This document shows positions 54,679-63,621 of a stretch of 64,000 nucleotides of DNA, in pieces. The stretch is from Dawidia cretensis (GTDB lineage: Bacteria; Bacteroidota; Bacteroidia; Cytophagales; Cyclobacteriaceae). Under the pieces are notes generated by a model that was not told the origin of the DNA, did no database searches, and was given only the letters and a program-made list of their open reading frames with translations. The first letter of the stretch is position 1. Each line of letters begins with the position of its first letter. The stretch is taken from positions 62,001 to 126,000 of the forward strand of contig NZ_JAHESE010000015.1 in the NCBI RefSeq assembly GCF_018598175.1, given 5' to 3'. Made by a program: the position numbers and the translations under genes.

Positions 54679-56382
54679 TTACAGGTTTTGTTTCTTCAAT
54701 TCGTTTACTGCGAAATCTACTGCGCGGGCCGTCAGTGCCATGTAGGTCAGCGACGGGTTCTGGCAGGCAGACGAGGCCATGGCCGAGCCGTCTGTTACGA
54801 ACACGTTCTTGCAGGCGTGTACCTGGTTGAATTTGTTCAGTACCGATGTCTTGGGGTCTTTGCCCATACGGGCAGTACCCATTTCGTGAATGCCCAGGCC
54901 GACACCGATCTTGTTGTCGAACGTGTGTACATTCTTATAGCCGGCAGCCTCGAGCATTTCGGCAGCATCGGCGGCCATGTCCTTACGCATTTTGTATTCG
55001 TTGTCGTGCAGGTCGGCATCGAATGTGAGTGTAGGCAGGCCGTATTTGTCTTTCTTGTCTTTGTTGATGTATACCTTGTTGTCGTGGTACGGCAGGATCT
55101 CGCCAAAGCCACCCATACCGATGGTCCATCCACCCGGCTTGGCAGCCGCTTCTTTCAGGCCCGCGCCGAGGCTGAGCTCAGACACCAGGCTTGACCATCC
55201 CTGACGGCTGGCACCACCCTGGTAGCCAAAGCCGCGCAGGTAGTCGCGCTTGTCGCCGCCGATGTTCCGGTAACGCGGGATATAGAAGCCGTTGGCTCTG
55301 CGGCCAAAGTAATATTTGTCTTCATAGCCTTCTACAGACGCACCGGCACCCACGCTCAGGTGGTGGTCCATAATGTTGTGACCCAGCTCGCCGCTGTCGT
55401 TTCCAAAGCCGTTGGGGAAACGGTTGGAGATCGAGTTCTGCATAATGAAGGTTGAACCGAAAGTAGACGCACACAGGAAGATCACTTTTGCAAAGAATTC
55501 CGTCTGCTCTCCGCTCTCCGCGTCAAGTACTTTCACGCCGGTGGCTTTTTTCTTCTGTTCGTCGTAGACCAGCTCATATACAATGGAATTCGGACGCAGC
55601 GTCATGTTGCCCGTCTTCTCGGCGGCCGGCAACGTAGAGGACACACTGCTGAAATAGCCACCATACGGGCAACCGCGGCTACACAGGTTCCTGTACTGAC
55701 AGGTGCCCCGTTGCGGGCTGTGCGGCACGGGCGCGGTAGCGTGCGCTACACGGCCAATGGTCAGCGCCCGATCAAATTTCGTTTTAACTTTATCTTTTAA
55801 GTCGATCTCGACGCAGTTCAGCTCCATGGCCGGCAGGAACTGGCCGTCAGGGAGTTGTGCGAGACCATCGACACTGCCGCTGACACCGATGTATTTTTCA
55901 ACATAGTCGTACCAGGGAGCCAGGTCGTTGTAACGGACCGGCCAGTCAACGCCGATCCCGTCTTTTGCGTTGGCTTCGAAGTCCATCGGGCTCCAACGGT
56001 AGCTTTGGCGGCCCCACATGATGGAGCGGCCACCTACGTGGTAACCACGCATCCAGTCAAAGCGGCGTACTTCGGTGTAAGGGTTTTCAAGGTCGTTTAC
56101 AAACCAATGCTTGGTGGCTTGCTGAACGGTGTATCCGGTGCGGGCCTGTACGCCCTGTTGTTTCAAATCTTCCTGTGTGGGTCTGCCCGCGTTGGGGAAA
56201 TCCCACGGGTCTTTCGTCGCTGTCGGGTAATCGGGGTGCTTCACCATCCGGCCACGCTCCAGCACGAGCGTCTTTAGTCCTTTTTCGGTGAGCTCTTTAG
56301 CTGCCCATCCACCGCTGATACCTGTCCCCACGACAATAGCATCATAGGTGTTCTTCTTCTCCGCGTCTGTGTTTAGGTTCAT
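54679..56382 (-). CDS. GMC-family FAD oxidoreductase
   Basis: 567 residues. The FAD-binding Rossmann motif is at the N-terminus (AIVVGTGISGGWAAKEL) with the acidic end LVLERG. Other blocks are YHVGGRSIMWGRQSYRW and the C-terminal GTARMGKDPKTSVLN and VTDGSAMASSACQNPSLTYM. A cluster of cysteines (RGTCQYRNLCSRGCPYGG) matches the gluconate/sorbitol dehydrogenase group. It has no signal of its own and probably is exported with the Tat subunit downstream. Related Bacteroidota pairs oxidise sugars, including to 3-keto-glycosides; the substrate here is unknown. Confidence 0.9.
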   Translation of the reverse strand: MNLNTDAEKKNTYDAIVVGTGISGGWAAKELTEKGLKTLVLERGRMVKHPDYPTATKDPWDFPNAGRPTQEDLKQQGVQARTGYTVQQATKHWFVNDLENPYTEVRRFDWMRGYHVGGRSIMWGRQSYRWSPMDFEANAKDGIGVDWPVRYNDLAPWYDYVEKYIGVSGSVDGLAQLPDGQFLPAMELNCVEIDLKDKVKTKFDRALTIGRVAHATAPVPHSPQRGTCQYRNLCSRGCPYGGYFSSVSSTLPAAEKTGNMTLRPNSIVYELVYDEQKKKATGVKVLDAESGEQTEFFAKVIFLCASTFGSTFIMQNSISNRFPNGFGNDSGELGHNIMDHHLSVGAGASVEGYEDKYYFGRRANGFYIPRYRNIGGDKRDYLRGFGYQGGASRQGWSSLVSELSLGAGLKEAAAKPGGWTIGMGGFGEILPYHDNKVYINKDKKDKYGLPTLTFDADLHDNEYKMRKDMAADAAEMLEAAGYKNVHTFDNKIGVGLGIHEMGTARMGKDPKTSVLNKFNQVHACKNVFVTDGSAMASSACQNPSLTYMALTARAVDFAVNELKKQNL

Positions 56383-56508
56383 GTTCGAAATAAAGTTTGC
56401 TTAAAGTTATATCATTCGATTGAACTAAGCTGAATTTTATTCCAACGGTAGAATATTATTACGCGTGTTTAGAATGTTTTTAAATAATGCACAGGTTCGC
56501 GGATTCGT

Positions 56509-58383
56509 TTACATAAGCTCGGCTAATTCCAGCCAGCGCAGCGTTTTTTCGTCAATAGACTTTGTGATTACCTGAATCCGCGCCGACCACTCCTGCAACT
56601 GTTTGTGATCAATGGCACCCGAATTCATTTTGCCGGCGATCTCGTTTTTCTCTTGTTCAAGCTTGTCGATCTCGGCTTGTAGTTTCTCGTATTCCTGCTT
56701 CTCCTTAAACGAAGCTTTCTTTTTCTCTTTGGTGTCGGGCGTCTTGACGGGTTCAGGCGTTGCAGCCTTCTTCGGCTCGGGTGCAGCACCAAGCGCTTCC
56801 TGCTCTTCTACCCAGTCGCGGTAGTCGGAATAGTTGCCGTTAAAGAGCCGTATTACTCCGTTGCCTTCAAACACAAACAGCTGGTTTACAAGATGGTCCA
56901 TGAAATAGCGATCGTGTGATACCAGCAACAGGCATCCCGAGAACTTGTCCAGGAAGTCTTCCAACACATTTAGTGTGTCAATATCAAAGTCGTTGGTAGG
57001 TTCGTCGAGGATGAGGAAGTTGGGATTGGTCACCAACAACTTGAGCAGCTGCAGACGCTTCCGCTCACCACCGCTCAGCTTGTTGATATAGTTGTATTGT
57101 TTGTCGGGGGGAAACAGAAAGGAATCCAGAAACTTGGAAGCCGATACCTGCGAACCGTCCGACAGTGTAATGAACTCGGCAATCTCTTTCACCTCTTCAA
57201 TCAGTCGGTTTTCGAGATTCAGCGTAATGGACTCCTGGGTGAAGTATCCATACTTCGTCGTGACACCCGGATTGATCTCACCGCTATCGGGCTTCAGTTT
57301 GCCCGTGAGCATGTCGAGAAAGGTCGACTTGCCGATGCCGTTCTTGCCGACGATGCCGATGCGGTCGTTCTTTTTAAATACAAAGGAGAAGTCGGTCACG
57401 ATGGGCAGCGATCCGAAATTCTTGTTGATATGTTCTACTTCCAGGATCTTGCCGCCTTGACGGGACGAATTGATGTCCAGCTCCATCTTGTCTTTGCGCA
57501 GGTCCTGTGAAGCCTTTTCCTGCAGGTCATAAAATGCCTCAACGCGATACTTCGCTTTGGTACCGCGCGCTTTCGGTTGACGGCGCATCCAGTCGAGTTC
57601 TTTCTTGAGCAGGTTGCGCGCCTTGGAGACTTCCGCCTTTAAGATCTCTTCACGCTGTTCTTTCTTTTCCAGAAAGTATGCGTAGTTGCCTTTATAACGG
57701 AACAGCTGCCCCCGGTCGATCTCGATGATCTCGTTCGCCACGTTGTCGAGGAAGTAGCGGTCGTGGGTCACCATGATCAGGGTGATGTTGGCACCCGCCA
57801 GGTAGTTCTCCAGCCACTCAATGGCCGATAGGTCCAGGTGGTTGGTGGGTTCATCCATGATGATGAGGTCGGGCTCTTGCAACAGCAACTGCGCCAGGAA
57901 GATACGTTTCTTCTGACCACCCGAGAGCTCGCTGAATTTCTTATCGAAGTCGGGCACGCCCAGTTTCTCGATCACCTCGTGCACCTTGGCTTCATAGTCC
58001 CAGGCTTTCAGCTCTTCCATCCGCTCCAGCACAGCCTGCATTTTTTCCGGCGAGGTATCAGGATGGTGAATACAGTCTTCATATTCTTTTACGACTTTGG
58101 CGATCTCGTTGTCGTCGTTAAACAGCACATCTTTCACGGTCAGGCCATTGGCCACGACGGGTTGCTGCGTAAGATACCCCAACCGTTTGCCCTGCCGAAC
58201 ACTGACTTTTCCGGCATCGGGCGCAAGCTCGCCTGTAAGAATCTTTAACAAGGTTGATTTTCCGACACCATTATTGCCAACCAGGGCCAATTTCTCGCCC
58301 TGTGAAATGCCCAATGTAATGTCTTTGAAAAGCCAGCGATCGGAGAACGTCTTGCCGACGCTTTCAGCGGATAAGTAATTCAA
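56509..58383 (-). CDS. ABC-F family ATPase (Uup-like)
   Basis: 624 residues from a TTG at 58381-58383; the first residues (NYLSAESVGKTFSDRWLF) match the family start, so the TTG is preferred to any inner ATG. Two ABC domains have Walker A GNNGVGKST and GKNGIGKST, signatures LSGGQKKR and LSGGERKR, and Walker B LIIMDEPTNHLD and LILDEPTNDFD. A linker rich in charged helices joins them, and a C-terminal coiled coil (about 555-624) follows. There is no membrane domain; such proteins act on ribosomes or DNA ends. Confidence 0.93.
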   Translation of the reverse strand: MNYLSAESVGKTFSDRWLFKDITLGISQGEKLALVGNNGVGKSTLLKILTGELAPDAGKVSVRQGKRLGYLTQQPVVANGLTVKDVLFNDDNEIAKVVKEYEDCIHHPDTSPEKMQAVLERMEELKAWDYEAKVHEVIEKLGVPDFDKKFSELSGGQKKRIFLAQLLLQEPDLIIMDEPTNHLDLSAIEWLENYLAGANITLIMVTHDRYFLDNVANEIIEIDRGQLFRYKGNYAYFLEKKEQREEILKAEVSKARNLLKKELDWMRRQPKARGTKAKYRVEAFYDLQEKASQDLRKDKMELDINSSRQGGKILEVEHINKNFGSLPIVTDFSFVFKKNDRIGIVGKNGIGKSTFLDMLTGKLKPDSGEINPGVTTKYGYFTQESITLNLENRLIEEVKEIAEFITLSDGSQVSASKFLDSFLFPPDKQYNYINKLSGGERKRLQLLKLLVTNPNFLILDEPTNDFDIDTLNVLEDFLDKFSGCLLLVSHDRYFMDHLVNQLFVFEGNGVIRLFNGNYSDYRDWVEEQEALGAAPEPKKAATPEPVKTPDTKEKKKASFKEKQEYEKLQAEIDKLEQEKNEIAGKMNSGAIDHKQLQEWSARIQVITKSIDEKTLRWLELAELM

Positions 58384-58562
58384 GATCTGAAAAATTAAGG
58401 ATCAAAAGTACGCAAATCCCGGCAGCGTATCCGGGTGGGCGAGTAATTAATGTTTTCGACAACCGCCCTGCACGTGTAATATTTCCAGGACGATTCAAAA
58501 AAATACACTCTTCCGAACCGCTATCCTTGCATCGTAACAACGCCTGAATTACTGTGCTGCGC

Positions 58563-59087
58563 ATGCGCAATCCATATCTACCTGTTGCCTGGCTGACGGC
58601 CTCGACCATAACGCTTGGGTCGTGCACGTTCGACGACGCATCGCGATTCAACAATCAGTTTATCGTGGACGGAAAATCGTATGCGCTGGTATCGGGCATT
58701 GCGATCGCGCAGCCGGATCCGCCGGCGGAAGAGAGTACGGTACAAGTGTGGTCGGTGACCCTGGACTCGCCCGGCAAGGCGCGTAAAATACACAGCGTGT
58801 CGTTCGACCTGTATACCGACGCGGCCGAAATGCTTCCGGAAGGAACCTACACGTTTGACGCCGAACACGTGCAAACCGGGCAGACCTTTTACCACGCGGA
58901 TGCGACAGTGAATTATGACCGGGAACGACAAGAAGGCGGCCAGGTGTACAAAGAGCTTGACGGTGGCACCGTGACCATCCGCCTGCTGGACGAAGCCCGT
59001 CGCGACTACGCCATCTCGTTTGATCTGTCGCTGAACCAGCGGCGGGTGAAAGGATACTACCGCGGCGTGGTAGAAGTAGCGCGCTGA
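58563..59087 (+). CDS. Lipoprotein of unknown function
   Basis: 174 residues from the ATG at 58563; a GTG nine bases upstream is possible. The lipobox is ITLGSC with Cys21. The mature part is beta-rich (VQVWSVTLDSPGKARKIHSV, LPEGTYTFDAEHVQTGQTF, GGTVTIRLLDEARRDYAI) and ends in GYYRGVVEVAR. This strand pattern resembles small Bacteroidota surface lipoproteins. No family is recognised. It stands alone between the ABC-F gene and the GH18 gene. Confidence 0.8.
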   Translation: MRNPYLPVAWLTASTITLGSCTFDDASRFNNQFIVDGKSYALVSGIAIAQPDPPAEESTVQVWSVTLDSPGKARKIHSVSFDLYTDAAEMLPEGTYTFDAEHVQTGQTFYHADATVNYDRERQEGGQVYKELDGGTVTIRLLDEARRDYAISFDLSLNQRRVKGYYRGVVEVAR

Positions 59088-59282
59088 TCAGTCCGACAAA
59101 AAGTTAAACAATTATTTTTAATTGTGCTATGCAGAAGAGCTCCGGCCAAACCACCGGGGCTTTTTCATTTTTATACACACACAGCACAACCCCGGCCTCA
59201 CCCGGTCAAATATCCGCTCATACGAAAAATCATCCAGCGATCACAGCAATCTGCGACCTTGTCATCTTCAACCCAAGCATTC

Positions 59283-60401
59283 ATGACAATTTTTCGCACG
59301 CTCTTAGTTGTGCTGGCACTCATGGTCAGTGCCAGTCTTCACGCTCAAAAAGCTTCTACCCCATTTTCTGTAATTGCCTATTACTCTGCCGGCCCGGAAA
59401 AGGTCGATAGCATTCCGGCCAAAAAGCTCACCCACATCATTTACAGCTTTTGCCACTTAAAGGGCAACCGGCTCAACGTCGACAACGCCCGCGACTCGGC
59501 GACGATCCGCGCGCTGGTGGGGTTAAAGAAACAGAACCCTGACCTCAAGATCATTCTTTCGCTTGGCGGATGGGAAGGCTGCCCCACCTGCTCCGATATA
59601 TTTTCCACGGACGCCGGTCGCACCGAGTTTGCACAGTCTGTACATCAGCTGAGCCAATACTTTCACGCCGACGGCCTCGACCTCGACTGGGAATATCCTT
59701 CTATCCAGGGCCCTCCCGGCCATGCGTATGCCGCCTCCGATAAGGAAAACTTTACCGAGCTCCTGCGCGTGCTGCGCAAGACCACGGGGCCCGCGTATGA
59801 ATTGAGCTTTGCCGCCGGCGGTTTTCAAAAATACCTGGACGAGTCGGTGGATTGGAAAGCCGTCATGGCGATCGCCAATCGTGTCAACCTCATGACCTAC
59901 GACCTCGTGCACGGTTACTCTACGCGCACGGGCCATCACACACCACTATACTCACATCCCGATCAACATGAATCGACCGACAATGCCGTGCAGTATCTTA
60001 TCAAGCTCGGTATACCCCGGAACAAACTGGTGATCGGCGCCGCGTTCTACGGCCGCATGTGGGAGAATGTCGCCGATGTTAACAACGGGCTGTTTCAATC
60101 GGGCAAGTTCAAGTCCTTTATCGACCATCGCCGGTTTGCAAGCGAGCTAACGCCTGCAAAAGGTTTTCAACAGTATTGGGATGCTACCGCAAAAGCACCT
60201 TATCTCTACAACGCCAAAGACAAGCGCTTTGTCACGTTTGACGACAAACAGTCGATGAAGCTCAAGACCGAATACGCCATCGATCAAAAGCTTGATGGTA
60301 TCATGTTCTGGGAATGGACGTGTGATGCACCGAAAGACGGACTGCTCGATGTTATCGACAGCGTGAAACGCGCGCGCTTTTCCGAGAAAGCAAAAAAATA
60401 A
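59283..60401 (+). CDS. Glycoside hydrolase family 18 (chitinase-like), exported
   Basis: 372 residues from the ATG at 59283, which gives a clean signal peptide (MTIFRTLLVVLALMVSASLH); an upstream extension to 59124 is unlikely. The GH18 signature is complete: LKIILSLGGWEGC and DGLDLDWEYP with the catalytic Glu137; further blocks are VNLMTYDLVHGY and the closing GIMFWEWTCDAP. It should cut chitin or chito-oligosaccharides outside the inner membrane. There is no carbohydrate-binding module or secretion tag. Confidence 0.93.
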   Translation: MTIFRTLLVVLALMVSASLHAQKASTPFSVIAYYSAGPEKVDSIPAKKLTHIIYSFCHLKGNRLNVDNARDSATIRALVGLKKQNPDLKIILSLGGWEGCPTCSDIFSTDAGRTEFAQSVHQLSQYFHADGLDLDWEYPSIQGPPGHAYAASDKENFTELLRVLRKTTGPAYELSFAAGGFQKYLDESVDWKAVMAIANRVNLMTYDLVHGYSTRTGHHTPLYSHPDQHESTDNAVQYLIKLGIPRNKLVIGAAFYGRMWENVADVNNGLFQSGKFKSFIDHRRFASELTPAKGFQQYWDATAKAPYLYNAKDKRFVTFDDKQSMKLKTEYAIDQKLDGIMFWEWTCDAPKDGLLDVIDSVKRARFSEKAKK

Positions 60402-60422
60402 TACATAGAAATAATACGCGGT

Positions 60423-60451
60423 GGCATGATCTGTTACGGACAGATCATGCC
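60423..60451 (+). terminator. Hairpin after the GH18 gene
   Basis: GGCATGATCTGT and ACAGATCATGCC are perfectly paired around the loop TACGG. It lies 21 bases after the GH18 stop. A T-run occurs 14 bases later, farther than usual, so this may be a terminator or a 3'-end stabiliser. Confidence 0.6.
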
Positions 60452-60505
60452 GCTGTTGCGGAATGATTTTTTACCGTCTGTAGGTCTTACTAAAACCCCT
60501 TTATT

Positions 60506-60892
60506 ATGTTAACCTTAAAAGACGCGAAAGCCTTTAGCGGCTTTTCTGTAAAAGACCTCCCACAAGCCAGGAAGTTTTATCAGCAGACGCTGGGACTGAA
60601 TGTATCCGAAGAGGATGGCATGCTGCTCTTACACCTGGCCGACCGGAGCGATGTGCTCCTTTATCCCAAAGACAATCATCAGCCGGCTACCTATACAGTG
60701 CTCAATTTCCCGGTAGACGATGTTGAAAAGACCGTGGATGCGCTCACCCAAAGCGGCGTGCAGTTTGAACGTTACGACGACCCGTCGTATAAGACCGATG
60801 CCAAAGGCATATCGCGCGATAACGGAGGCCCGGTCATTGCCTGGTTCAAAGATCCTTCCGGCAATATTCTTTCAGTCCTCGAAAAAATGTGA
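60506..60892 (+). CDS. VOC-family (glyoxalase/bleomycin-resistance fold) protein
   Basis: 128 residues from an ATG. Two beta-alpha-beta-beta-beta modules are visible: [20 protein letters not shown] with [14 protein letters not shown], and [20 protein letters not shown] with [14 protein letters not shown]. The fold supports metal-dependent isomerases, dioxygenases and resistance proteins. Typical metal ligands are not all apparent, so the reaction is unknown. Confidence 0.88.
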   Translation: MLTLKDAKAFSGFSVKDLPQARKFYQQTLGLNVSEEDGMLLLHLADRSDVLLYPKDNHQPATYTVLNFPVDDVEKTVDALTQSGVQFERYDDPSYKTDAKGISRDNGGPVIAWFKDPSGNILSVLEKM

Positions 60893-60904
60893 GGTGCGCA
60901 AAGA

Positions 60905-60943
60905 CAAACGTGCTCCGTGGTTGTTACCACAGAGCACGTTTGT
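60905..60943. terminator. Bidirectional hairpin between VOC and TrxB genes
   Basis: ACAAACGTGCTC-C-GTGGT pairs with ACCAC-A-GAGCACGTTTGT, with one mismatch and a four-base loop. It lies between two convergent stops (60892 and 60970), so it can end both transcripts, although the T-runs are short. Confidence 0.75.
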
Positions 60944-60969
60944 TATACGTGCTACGCTAGCCGGGCGTA

Positions 60970-61911
60970 TTATGAAACGACCTCCAGCTCCTTCGCTGCC
61001 AGGAAGCGTTCCGCCTCCAGTGCCGCCATACAGCCGGTGCCCGCTGCCGTGATGGCCTGGCGGTAGTTCTTATCCTGTACGTCGCCACAGGCAAATACAC
61101 CCTCGACGTTTGTTTTAGCCGTTCCGGGAACGGTGACAATATATCCCTGATCGTCCAGTGTGATATAGTCTTTAAAGATGTCAGCGTTAGGTTTGTGGCC
61201 GATGGCCACAAAGAAACCTTCGATGGGAATCTCTCTTACTTCACCTGTGGCAGTGTTCTTAATCCGCACGCCGGTTACTACGGCGTCACCCAGTACTTCA
61301 TCCGTTTCTGAATTATAGTATACGTGGATGTTCGGCGTTTTCAACACGCGGTCTTGCATGATCTTCGACGCGCGCATGCGGTCTTTGCGTACGATCATGT
61401 GCACCTGTGTCGCCAGCTTGGAAAGATAAAGTGCTTCTTCGCATGCCGTGTCGCCGGCGCCTACGATGGCTACCTCACGACCGCGGTAAAAGAATCCGTC
61501 GCATACGGCGCAGGCCGATACACCACCGCCGTTCAGGCGTTTCTCGGAGGGAATACCCAGCCACTTGGCCGTAGCCCCTGTAGAAATAATCACGCTCTCG
61601 GCCAGCAGCTCGGTTTGCTCATCGATGGTGACTTTAAACGGATAGCCCGAAAAGTCGACACTGGTGGCCATACCCATACGAATGTCCGTACCAAAACGCT
61701 CGGCCTGCTTCTTCAGGTCTTCCATCATATGCGGACCCATAATACCCTGGGGATACCCCGGGAAGTTCTCGACATCGTTTGTCGTCATCAGCTGACCGCC
61801 AGGTTCCATACCCTGGTACATTACGGGCTTCAGGTTGGCGCGGGCGGCATAGATGGCAGCCGTATACCCGGCGGGGCCTGAGCCAATGATCAGCGTCTTA
61901 ATCGTTTCCAT
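60970..61911 (-). CDS. trxB: Thioredoxin-disulfide reductase
   Basis: 313 residues. FAD motif GSGPAGYTAAIYAARANL, the redox pair Cys134 and Cys137 (SACAVCDGFFYRG), NADPH motif VGAGDTACEEAL and the C-terminal GVFACGDVQDKNYRQAITAA are all as in low-Mr TrxB. It reduces thioredoxin with NADPH in the cytoplasm. An ArsR-type regulator gene is 44 bases upstream on the same strand, an uncommon pairing that suggests redox or metal control. Confidence 0.95.
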   Translation of the reverse strand: METIKTLIIGSGPAGYTAAIYAARANLKPVMYQGMEPGGQLMTTNDVENFPGYPQGIMGPHMMEDLKKQAERFGTDIRMGMATSVDFSGYPFKVTIDEQTELLAESVIISTGATAKWLGIPSEKRLNGGGVSACAVCDGFFYRGREVAIVGAGDTACEEALYLSKLATQVHMIVRKDRMRASKIMQDRVLKTPNIHVYYNSETDEVLGDAVVTGVRIKNTATGEVREIPIEGFFVAIGHKPNADIFKDYITLDDQGYIVTVPGTAKTNVEGVFACGDVQDKNYRQAITAAGTGCMAALEAERFLAAKELEVVS

Positions 61912-61955
61912 ACTGTCTTATTGTAATATTTCGTTAGGTTATATACAAAGAAAAA

Positions 61956-62285
61956 TTAGTCACATAAATTGGGCGTTACCGGCTTGGAGAACATATTCAC
62001 AAACATGTCGCGTGCTTCTTCCCATACGGTCACGTCGATGCAATAATTCACCTTCGGGCCTTCAATTTCGCCCTTGATAATGCCGATCTGCTTCAACTCT
62101 TTTAAGTGCTGATTGATGGTCGACTGCGACAACGGCAACTCTATTACCAGGTCGCTGCAGATACACGTCTGGTTATTCAGCAGGTATTCCATGATCGCTA
62201 CGCGGGCCGGATGGTCAAAAGCCTTTGCCAACAGGGCCATGCGATTCTGGCGTTTTTCGAAGAGTTCTGATTTTGTAATGCCCAT
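61956..62285 (-). CDS. ArsR-family winged-helix regulator
   Basis: 109 residues from the ATG at 62283-62285; a longer frame to 62324 is unlikely. The winged helix (AFDHPARVAIMEYLL, then LPLSQSTINQHLKELKQIG) is standard. A Cys-x-Cys pair in NQTCICSDLV lies at the place where ArsR binds arsenite (ELCVCDL in E. coli), and a third Cys occurs in VNYCIDV. It may therefore sense metal or redox state. It is directly upstream of trxB. Confidence 0.9.
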   Translation of the reverse strand: MGITKSELFEKRQNRMALLAKAFDHPARVAIMEYLLNNQTCICSDLVIELPLSQSTINQHLKELKQIGIIKGEIEGPKVNYCIDVTVWEEARDMFVNMFSKPVTPNLCD

Positions 62286-62403
62286 ACTGCTCTTATAACG
62301 TAATATTACGGTAAATAGATTCACCAGGCAAAACAGAATAAAAATCTGTGAGCAAAAAATATAAATAGCTGAATATCAAACAAAAAGAAAACATCAACTT
62401 TCG

Positions 62404-62411
62404 TAGCTTTG
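62404..62411 (+). promoter_or_regulatory. Possible -7 element for the YwqK-type gene
   Basis: TAGCTTTG matches the Bacteroidota -7 consensus TAnnTTTG exactly and lies 33 bases upstream of the ATG at 62445. No TTG is found at the expected -33 distance. Confidence 0.4.
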
Positions 62412-62444
62412 GCCCCACCCTATTATAAAAGACCTTAAAAAATT

Positions 62445-63611
62445 ATGCTATACCACCGTGTATTTGTTGTGGCCATCGGCTTACTCCTGACTTTTCCGAC
62501 CTTTAGCCAGCGAACCGAATCCGTTGCCACGGCCCCCGCCGCCAAACACTCCGCCATCGACGTACGCGACTCTCTTGCGCAGACACTCCTTACCGAGGCT
62601 TTCGGCACGCTTCAACCCGGCATCATGACACTGCTGGCCGACAGTGGCGCCAGCAAGAACCGGCAGAAGACGGGGCGCTGGAATCACTATCACTGTCAAC
62701 CGTGCAGCACATGTCCCGCCACGCCGTTGCGTTATGACTCGCTTGTCCAATGGAGCACGCATGATCCTGGTAGCGTGCTCTTGCTAAAAGAAACAGGCTT
62801 ATATCAAGAGGGTAAGCGCGAAGGCGTTTGGCACCAATATGAATCCTACCGGATAAGCCCACCGTTCGGCTGGTCGCTGGTCCGGGAGGTTATGTACAGG
62901 GACGACAAACAAAACGGATGGCAAATAACGTACGGCTATGTACCGCCCGACTCCGTGTTGGGGCTTCTCACGCCCCGGCAGTATATATCCGGCAAACGAT
63001 ACCTGGAAAACGACATCGCGCGTGGGCCGATGTTTGAGTTCAACGAATCCGGCGACACGGTGGTCCTGGGACAACTGGTCAATGGCCATGAGCAGGGCAT
63101 GTTCCACTATCGGTATGACACGATGGCGACCGGCCGCTTTGATCGGGTCTATGAGAATGGGCGGCAAATAGAAACAATCTATTATCACCGGAACGGCAAC
63201 GTCGCCTCGCGCGGCCTGTTTATCGATCATAATCCGCATGGTATTTTCCGGTCCTATAACGAAGGTGGCATGCTCGTGCTGGAACAGACTTACAAGGCAG
63301 GTATACTCGATGGCCCCTCCCACTACTTTTATGAAGATGGAAAACGGATGATGTCCGAGACCTTTGTGAATGGTGAGTCCAACGGTCGGCGTGTACGCTA
63401 CCATCGCAACGGTCAAATTTCCGACGAGGTCGCCATGCACGACAATAAACCCTGGACGGCGTTGTCTTGCTTTGATCCACAGGGCAAGGAAAAGAGAAAG
63501 GGCACACTTAAGAACGGCACCGGTTCCCTGAAACTCTATAACGATGCCGGGCAGCTGGTCGCCATCGAATTTTATCAGGAGGGCGACCTGCTCGAAACCC
63601 AGCAGCGTTAA
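62445..63611 (+). CDS. YwqK/MORN-repeat protein, exported
   Basis: 388 residues with a signal peptide ending near FPTFSQ. The body is MORN_2 (YwqK) repeats of the form GxYxxGxxxGxWxxY: GLYQEGKREGVWHQYES, GQLVNGHEQGMFHYRYD, ASRGLFIDHNPHGIFRSYNE and GTLKNGTGSLKLYND. An insert near residue 90 (HYHCQPCSTCPATP) has three cysteines. Family members in Bacteroidota are often called YwqK antitoxins, but no toxin gene is adjacent. The function is unknown; binding of a partner is likely. Confidence 0.85.
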   Translation: MLYHRVFVVAIGLLLTFPTFSQRTESVATAPAAKHSAIDVRDSLAQTLLTEAFGTLQPGIMTLLADSGASKNRQKTGRWNHYHCQPCSTCPATPLRYDSLVQWSTHDPGSVLLLKETGLYQEGKREGVWHQYESYRISPPFGWSLVREVMYRDDKQNGWQITYGYVPPDSVLGLLTPRQYISGKRYLENDIARGPMFEFNESGDTVVLGQLVNGHEQGMFHYRYDTMATGRFDRVYENGRQIETIYYHRNGNVASRGLFIDHNPHGIFRSYNEGGMLVLEQTYKAGILDGPSHYFYEDGKRMMSETFVNGESNGRRVRYHRNGQISDEVAMHDNKPWTALSCFDPQGKEKRKGTLKNGTGSLKLYNDAGQLVAIEFYQEGDLLETQQR

Positions 63612-63621
63612 GGAGTGACGA

